A stretch of 11,518 bases of DNA. Source: Akkermansiaceae bacterium UBA1518 (GTDB taxonomy: Bacteria; Verrucomicrobiota; Verrucomicrobiia; Verrucomicrobiales; Akkermansiaceae). A program made the position numbers and the translations under genes. Below the pieces are notes generated by a model that had not been told where the DNA came from, searched no databases, and saw only the letters and a program-made list of their open reading frames with translations. Below are positions 7,657 to 11,518 of this stretch, one piece after another. Location: the NCBI GenBank assembly GCA_002323895.1, contig DCQM01000089.1, positions 1 through 11,518 on the forward strand, in the 5' to 3' direction. Every line of letters starts with the position of its first letter. Position 1 is the first letter of the stretch.

Positions 7657-9984
7657 TTACTTCTGATAGTCTTTCAAGAGTTCCAATGCTTTTGGAGTCC
7701 CAATGATTTTGAGTGTTGAAATGACCTTGGCAAGTGCCTCTCTTTTATCGGCGGCAGATTTCGCGAAAGTGCCTTCAACGATAATATAGTGTCGGATTGC
7801 GGCTTCGGGTTTTCCGGCGGTGATGTCGATATCTCCTGCGAACATGCGGAGCTGAATATCGAGTGCTCCAGCGGGACGGAGGTCAAGGCCATCAGAAGCG
7901 GCCAAACGAGCTTCATTAAATTGCTTGAGACCATTGTGTGCTTGGGATTTGAAATAGAGTGCTTCGGCTTTGCGGTATAGATTTTCTTCCACTTCTAGGA
8001 TCGCTTTGGCCCCACGTAAGGCTTCAGCGTATTTTTTGAGACCGAGCGATGCCTTGGTGTAAAGTTTCCAAACTAGATGCTTGGCAGGTGTGGATTCGTC
8101 GGCAAGTCCTTCGTGGAGAAAAGGCCAACCGCGTTTTTCTTCACCGCTTTTGATGAGAGTGGCGCCCAACCATTGCAGAATGGCAGAGGGAAGTTTGGTG
8201 TCAGGCGAATCTTGGCGTGCCAGGTTGATTTCATCTTCAAGGAGGTCGAGATTCTCGGCTTTGAAGGCATTTCTGACTAAGATCGGACTGACCTTTGAAG
8301 CGAATGTTTTGGAGTCGAGAGCCCGTGCTTTGCGAAGGAAGGGCTCTGCTTTGGCCCCGTTCTTGAGGCGAAGCTGATTCCATCCGAGCCAAAAGTTTGC
8401 GGAAGCTTGGGTTTTTTGGTCAGACGCGGGAAGCTGAAGAATTTGTTCCTGCATACCGACAAAATCATCCCATTTTTCCTGCTCTTGATAGAGAGATGCC
8501 AGGCGAAGAATAAGGCTTTTCTTCATCTTCTGATCTGTGGTGTTTTGAAGAATTATTTTGTAGTCTCCTACAGCCTCGCCTTCTCGACCGGCTGCGTTAA
8601 GGAGTTCGGCCCGATCTAAGCGAAGCTGGGTCGTTTGCGCTGCTTTGGGGAATTCGGCGATAAATGCGGCGATGGCAGCGAGTGCTCCTTTTTCATTTTT
8701 TAGGAAGAGCTGTGATTTAGCGACGTGATAGCGAATTCCAAGGATATTTGATTTATCAACTAGAGAGAGATCAAGCAGACGATACTCGGAAATCGCTTTT
8801 TTATAATCCTTTGCTGCGTAGTAGCCCTCGGCGAGTAGCAGGCGAATGGAATGAACTTTCGGATCTTTTCCTTTTGTGTTACTGTAGGTCCTCAGAAAAT
8901 CCTGAGCCTCTTCGAGGAAGTTTTTGGCAGACTTCTTATGGTCGCGAATAAGGAGGTTATAGTTGGCGTCGAGGCTTGACGCGGATCCGGGAGAGAGTGT
9001 AGCGATCTGCTCGTAAAGTTTCGTGACTTCTTCTTCCTTGCCAAGGGCGTCGTTGGATTTTGCGACCATAATCAGACGCTGAAGCTCGGATTTTTTTTCG
9101 AGTTTGAAGGTTCCAAGTCGAAAAACATCAATAACATCCTGCCATTGCATGTCCTTGTAGTGCAAATTCATGAGAACAAGCTGGGTCTTACCCTTGACGT
9201 CTTCTGATTGCTCTTCTGAGAGAGCATTACGGAACCATATCTTGGTGAGGTCTTTTTCACCAAGTGTCTGAGCAGTAAGCGCTGCTTGGAAAGTCGCTTC
9301 GGCGCGGATTTTGGAGTTCTTTGACTTCGAAAGAATCACAAACTGCTGGTGGGCTTGTTTAGTGCTTTGTGAATCGCGATAGAGCCTAGCTAAGGCGAGG
9401 CGGGCTGTCTCGGAATAGGGACTATTCTCGTCCGCTATGACCGCTTTCAACGAAGGAAGCATGCTAGCCTTGTCTTCAAGCTTATAAAAACAGAGAAATC
9501 GTCGATAGAGCGATTGGTGTTTAATCTCTTCATTTTTTGTCGTGTCAGAGACGATTTGAAACCATTTAGCTGCGTCCCGCCATTTCTCTGCTTTGTAATC
9601 GTCGGAGGCTAAGAAGAGGGCCGAGGCCTCCACAAATTTCCCGGTCTTCCAGTTTGTTGCGGCAGACTTGAAGCAGGTGCGGCTGGCTTCGCTTTCGCCA
9701 ATTTCCCGATAGGACATTCCAAGGAAATACCATGCTTCGACTGCTTTTTCATCGCGGGGGAAAGTTCTTAAAAATTGGTCGAACTTCTTAGCTGCAATTC
9801 GGTAGTCCCGTTCAACCTTTTTGTCATCTTTCCCATTTTTAGCGTCGTTATAGTTCAGTGTAGCGAGGTCAAAGAGATCGCGGGCTGGATTAACCCGAAG
9901 GGCATCCTCCTTCTGATCCGGGGCCTGTCCTAGGGAAGGAAGTGACAAGCCGATTAGAATAGCGAGGAAGGCTAGAATCTGCAT
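7657..9984 (-). CDS. Exported tetratricopeptide-repeat protein in an exbBD operon
   Basis: A 775-residue protein, last gene of the exbB-exbD-TPR operon; its ATG lies 8 bases after the exbD stop. A hydrophobic N-terminus (residues 2-18) ending LPSLGQA looks like a Sec signal peptide with cleavage around 19-21, giving a periplasmic protein. The rest is almost wholly helical, rich in Lys, Ala and Leu, with repeated helix pairs of TPR type: one near 61-111 (containing YFLGMSYREIGESEA), others around 120-260, and clear ones near 640-705 (ASLGLKKYAEALRGAKAIL, then ALYFKSQAHNGLKQFNEAR). No catalytic domain, transmembrane segment after the signal, or outer-membrane anchor is seen. TPR arrays bind other proteins, and genes of this sort beside ExbBD or TolQR are usually taken as envelope partners, comparable in role to YbgF/CpoB in the Tol system. 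That role here is inference. Some repeats are degenerate, so the number of TPRs cannot be fixed by eye. Confidence 0.85.
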   Translation of the reverse strand: MQILAFLAILIGLSLPSLGQAPDQKEDALRVNPARDLFDLATLNYNDAKNGKDDKKVERDYRIAAKKFDQFLRTFPRDEKAVEAWYFLGMSYREIGESEASRTCFKSAATNWKTGKFVEASALFLASDDYKAEKWRDAAKWFQIVSDTTKNEEIKHQSLYRRFLCFYKLEDKASMLPSLKAVIADENSPYSETARLALARLYRDSQSTKQAHQQFVILSKSKNSKIRAEATFQAALTAQTLGEKDLTKIWFRNALSEEQSEDVKGKTQLVLMNLHYKDMQWQDVIDVFRLGTFKLEKKSELQRLIMVAKSNDALGKEEEVTKLYEQIATLSPGSASSLDANYNLLIRDHKKSAKNFLEEAQDFLRTYSNTKGKDPKVHSIRLLLAEGYYAAKDYKKAISEYRLLDLSLVDKSNILGIRYHVAKSQLFLKNEKGALAAIAAFIAEFPKAAQTTQLRLDRAELLNAAGREGEAVGDYKIILQNTTDQKMKKSLILRLASLYQEQEKWDDFVGMQEQILQLPASDQKTQASANFWLGWNQLRLKNGAKAEPFLRKARALDSKTFASKVSPILVRNAFKAENLDLLEDEINLARQDSPDTKLPSAILQWLGATLIKSGEEKRGWPFLHEGLADESTPAKHLVWKLYTKASLGLKKYAEALRGAKAILEVEENLYRKAEALYFKSQAHNGLKQFNEARLAASDGLDLRPAGALDIQLRMFAGDIDITAGKPEAAIRHYIIVEGTFAKSAADKREALAKVISTLKIIGTPKALELLKDYQK

Positions 9985-9992
9985 CGAAAAAA

Positions 9993-10433
9993 TTAAGGGT
10001 TCTTTGGTGAACGGGTCGCAAAATCGATATTCCAGATTCCGGCTTTTTGGATCTCGTCAACAAGCTGGAGAAGTTGTTGATTTCGGCCATCACGGTCGGC
10101 TCGGATTCGCACAGGCTGTTGGTCAGCACCGTCTTCGTTGGCGAGTTCGGCGGCTCTTACAATACGTTTAAGTTTTTGCCTGAGTTGGTCTTTTGTATAA
10201 ACTTCTCCGCTGATGGTAATCTCACCATCAGCGGATAGGTTGATTACGATCTTATTGGCGACACGGGCTTTTTGAGAGCCTTCACTGGTGGTTGGCACTG
10301 CAACCTTAAGATCTTTCTCTTGTTCAGTAATCTGGTAGGTGACAAGGAAAAAAATCAGAAGAAGAAAGACGATGTCAATCATTGGCGCCAGCTGGAAGCT
10401 TGCGGGGGGAGGATTGTTATCGCGAATGCGCAT
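9993..10433 (-). CDS. exbD: ExbD/TolR family biopolymer transport protein
   Basis: A 146-residue inner-membrane protein. A short cytoplasmic N-terminus (RIRDNNPPPASFQLAP) precedes one transmembrane helix of about residues 18-35. This helix carries Asp20 in PMIDIVFLLLIFF, equivalent to the proton-carrying Asp25 of E. coli ExbD. The remaining ~110 residues form the periplasmic domain, with the typical KIVINLSADGEITISGEV strands, a charged helix, and VRIRADRDGRNQQLLQLVDEIQ, ending in the last strand and helix. It pairs with the ExbB encoded 23 bases upstream to form a proton-motive-force-driven stator. ExbD and TolR cannot be separated by sequence this short. The absence of neighbouring tonB, tolA, tolB or pal leaves the output of the motor open. 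The TPR gene follows after 8 bases. No clear Shine-Dalgarno sequence precedes the ATG. Confidence 0.93.
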   Translation of the reverse strand: MRIRDNNPPPASFQLAPMIDIVFLLLIFFLVTYQITEQEKDLKVAVPTTSEGSQKARVANKIVINLSADGEITISGEVYTKDQLRQKLKRIVRAAELANEDGADQQPVRIRADRDGRNQQLLQLVDEIQKAGIWNIDFATRSPKNP

Positions 10434-10456
10434 GACGTTGAAGCGTTCTTTGATCC

Positions 10457-11236
10457 CTAGAGGTCACGCATGGGAAAGTCATCGCGAAGAGGTTGACTTG
10501 TGGAGCCAGCCTGACCTTGCTGGATTTGGGAGCCAACCAAAGCGAGGATGTGGGTTCCGGCTGCTTCTAATTCTGCCGTGTGGTTTTGAACTCGGCCGCG
10601 AAAATAAGAGTAAAATGTCATAGCGATAATGCTAATGACGAGACCGCCAGCGGTGGTTATGAGGGCTTCCCAGACTCCTTGAGCTAGTTCCAATTGCTTA
10701 GCTCCCTCAATATTGCCGTTAGCGATTTCCATGAAGGATTTAATCATTCCAATTACCGTCCCAAGTAATCCAACCATCGGGGCGATTCCCCCAATATCCG
10801 CTAAGTAGCTGATTCGTTGGGTTAGGATGCCGGCCTGACGATTTCCTTCGGCCTCTGCAACTTCGCGTATCTCAGGGTGGCTGGCATTTGGGTTTTTGGT
10901 CAAAAAATCGAGAGTTTTTTGGGTGACTCGCGCCACCGCCTCTCTCCGGCCGTGACAGTAGCCGACGAGTCCAAGATAATCTCGCTTTCGGATCATGGCC
11001 TCCGAAGCATTCATGAAACGGTTTGAAACGACTGAGCTGCGACGAAGGGTCAGAAAATAAAGTAGAATGAGAATCGCGGTGAAAATAGAGAGGACGACTA
11101 GCGCTCCCATGACCCAACCGCCTTTTTTAAGAATTTCGACCAACGTGATATCTTTGGTCATTTGGGCCACCTCTTGGGCAGATGCGTCAGATGGAATCAG
11201 CGCCAATAAAAGAGCGAGGATGAAAGTGGTCTTCAT
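10457..11236 (-). CDS. exbB: MotA/TolQ/ExbB proton channel family protein with signal peptide
   Basis: A 259-residue inner-membrane protein and first gene of the exbB-exbD-TPR operon. Unlike E. coli ExbB it begins with a cleavable-looking signal peptide (residues 1-20, ending DASA before Gln21), a layout I recall from Planctomycetes/Verrucomicrobia-type and other environmental ExbB proteins. Transmembrane helices lie at about 41-64, 149-171 and 189-212, with a cytoplasmic loop of about 85 residues between the first two. The signature IGGIAPMVGLLGTVIGM (148-164) and WEALITTAGGL (189-199) match the family. Glu190 aligns with channel residue Glu176 of E. coli ExbB, and Thr160, Thr194 and Thr195 are the usual pore threonines. 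It should form the pentameric ring around an ExbD dimer and use proton flow. The C-terminal 20 residues are polar and low in complexity. No strong ribosome binding site is visible; the promoter must lie in the 124 bases shared with divergent uvrC. Confidence 0.93.
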   Translation of the reverse strand: MKTTFILALLLALIPSDASAQEVAQMTKDITLVEILKKGGWVMGALVVLSIFTAILILLYFLTLRRSSVVSNRFMNASEAMIRKRDYLGLVGYCHGRREAVARVTQKTLDFLTKNPNASHPEIREVAEAEGNRQAGILTQRISYLADIGGIAPMVGLLGTVIGMIKSFMEIANGNIEGAKQLELAQGVWEALITTAGGLVISIIAMTFYSYFRGRVQNHTAELEAAGTHILALVGSQIQQGQAGSTSQPLRDDFPMRDL

Positions 11237-11360
11237 GAACTAGTTATTTGAACTCTAGCGGGAGATTATTGAGGTGCAAGTGCAGGAAAACCCACCGTAA
11301 TCTCTTAATTGCCTATAAAAGCGATATCAATTACAGGTTTTGTGCCTAGAATCAAAGAAG
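11237..11360. promoter_or_regulatory. Divergent intergenic region between exbB and uvrC
   Basis: These 124 bases separate two genes transcribed away from each other, so both promoters should lie here. The centre (about 11301-11340) is A/T-rich and contains TTGCCT (11309-11314) on the plus strand and TTGATA on the minus strand, but neither has a good -10 partner at 16-18 bases. No operator-like palindrome longer than 6 bases (GATATC, near 11323) stands out. The call rests on gene orientation, not on a recognised promoter. Confidence 0.4.
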
Positions 11361-11518
11361 ATGTCTGACCTTCCCTTACTTCGAGCAAGGCTCTCACAGG
11401 TCTCCCATAAACCGGGTGTCTACCTGCATAAAGACCGGTTGGGCTCGATCATTTATGTCGGAAAGGCAAGGGATCTCCGGAAACGACTGAGCAGCTACTT
11501 TATGCCATCGGGCAAGAA
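11361..11518 (+). CDS. uvrC: Excinuclease ABC subunit C, N-terminal part (3' truncated by window edge)
   Basis: Only the first 52 complete codons are visible; the frame is open to the edge. The sequence is the GIY-YIG nuclease domain that opens UvrC, which makes the 3' incision in nucleotide excision repair after UvrAB recognise damage. Key features are PGVYLHKD (Gly19-Val20-Tyr21 is the GIY part), IIYVGKARDLRKRLSSYF (Tyr32-Val33-Gly34 is the YIG part), Lys35 and Arg42. Tyr32, Lys35 and Arg42 have the same mutual spacing as the active-site Tyr29, Lys32 and Arg39 of Thermotoga UvrC. The LPLLRARLSQVSHKPGVYL beginning is typical of UvrC and unlike short YhbQ-type GIY-YIG proteins, which lack this lead-in. 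The ATG at 11361 is preceded by AAAGAAG with essentially no spacer, an unusually close purine run. The catalytic Glu and the later UvrB-binding and RNase H-like domains lie outside the window. Confidence 0.92.
   Translation, partial: MSDLPLLRARLSQVSHKPGVYLHKDRLGSIIYVGKARDLRKRLSSYFMPSGK

Noticed and set aside
10272..10623. Overlapping plus-strand open frames opposite exbD and exbB
   Set aside because: They are antisense to recognised membrane-protein genes and their translations look random.
1..11518. Search by eye for CRISPR arrays, tRNAs, insertion-sequence ends, phage genes, toxin-antitoxin or defence cassettes
   Set aside because: No spaced direct repeats, cloverleaf with CCA end, transposase motifs or defence domains were seen; gaps between genes are all under 130 bases and gene content is housekeeping or envelope-related.

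Overview
The window reads as an ordinary chromosomal stretch of a Gram-negative bacterium, densely coding, with roughly even base composition. It holds nine protein genes, two of them cut by the window edges. The two-membrane envelope is implied by an ExbB/ExbD motor and Sec-exported proteins. The most likely placement is Verrucomicrobiota, perhaps Opitutae. That rests on remembered family resemblance: an ExbB with its own signal peptide, an uncharacterised glutaredoxin type with a CGWS active site, and a roadblock-like C-terminal domain behind a proline-rich linker. It is an inference that a database search should test.

Left part, plus strand (1-4607): the 3' end of an unrecognised gene with a disordered Pro-rich region and a small alpha/beta C-terminal domain is followed by a large HyuA-HyuB fusion of the 5-oxoprolinase family. 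Eight bases later comes a small CGWS glutaredoxin. A clear intrinsic terminator closes this unit. The oxoprolinase/glutaredoxin pairing hints at glutathione or 5-oxoproline metabolism.

Middle, plus strand (4663-7648): guaB (IMP dehydrogenase) and guaA (GMP synthase) lie 7 bases apart and together convert IMP to XMP and then GMP. All the catalytic motifs checked are intact.

Right part, minus strand (11236 down to 7657): a tight exbB-exbD-TPR operon encodes an inner-membrane proton-driven motor pair plus a 775-residue exported TPR protein. It converges on guaA with only 8 bases between the stop codons. No TonB or TolA is present, so the TPR protein is the only candidate envelope partner encoded alongside. 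Divergent from exbB, across a 124-base gap, the first 52 codons of uvrC (GIY-YIG nuclease domain) run off the right edge.

No tRNA, rRNA, CRISPR array, insertion sequence, phage gene or attachment site was seen. I found no convincing new biological system. The best leads are the TPR-containing ExbBD operon, the oxoprolinase/glutaredoxin pair and the partial roadblock-like protein at the left edge.
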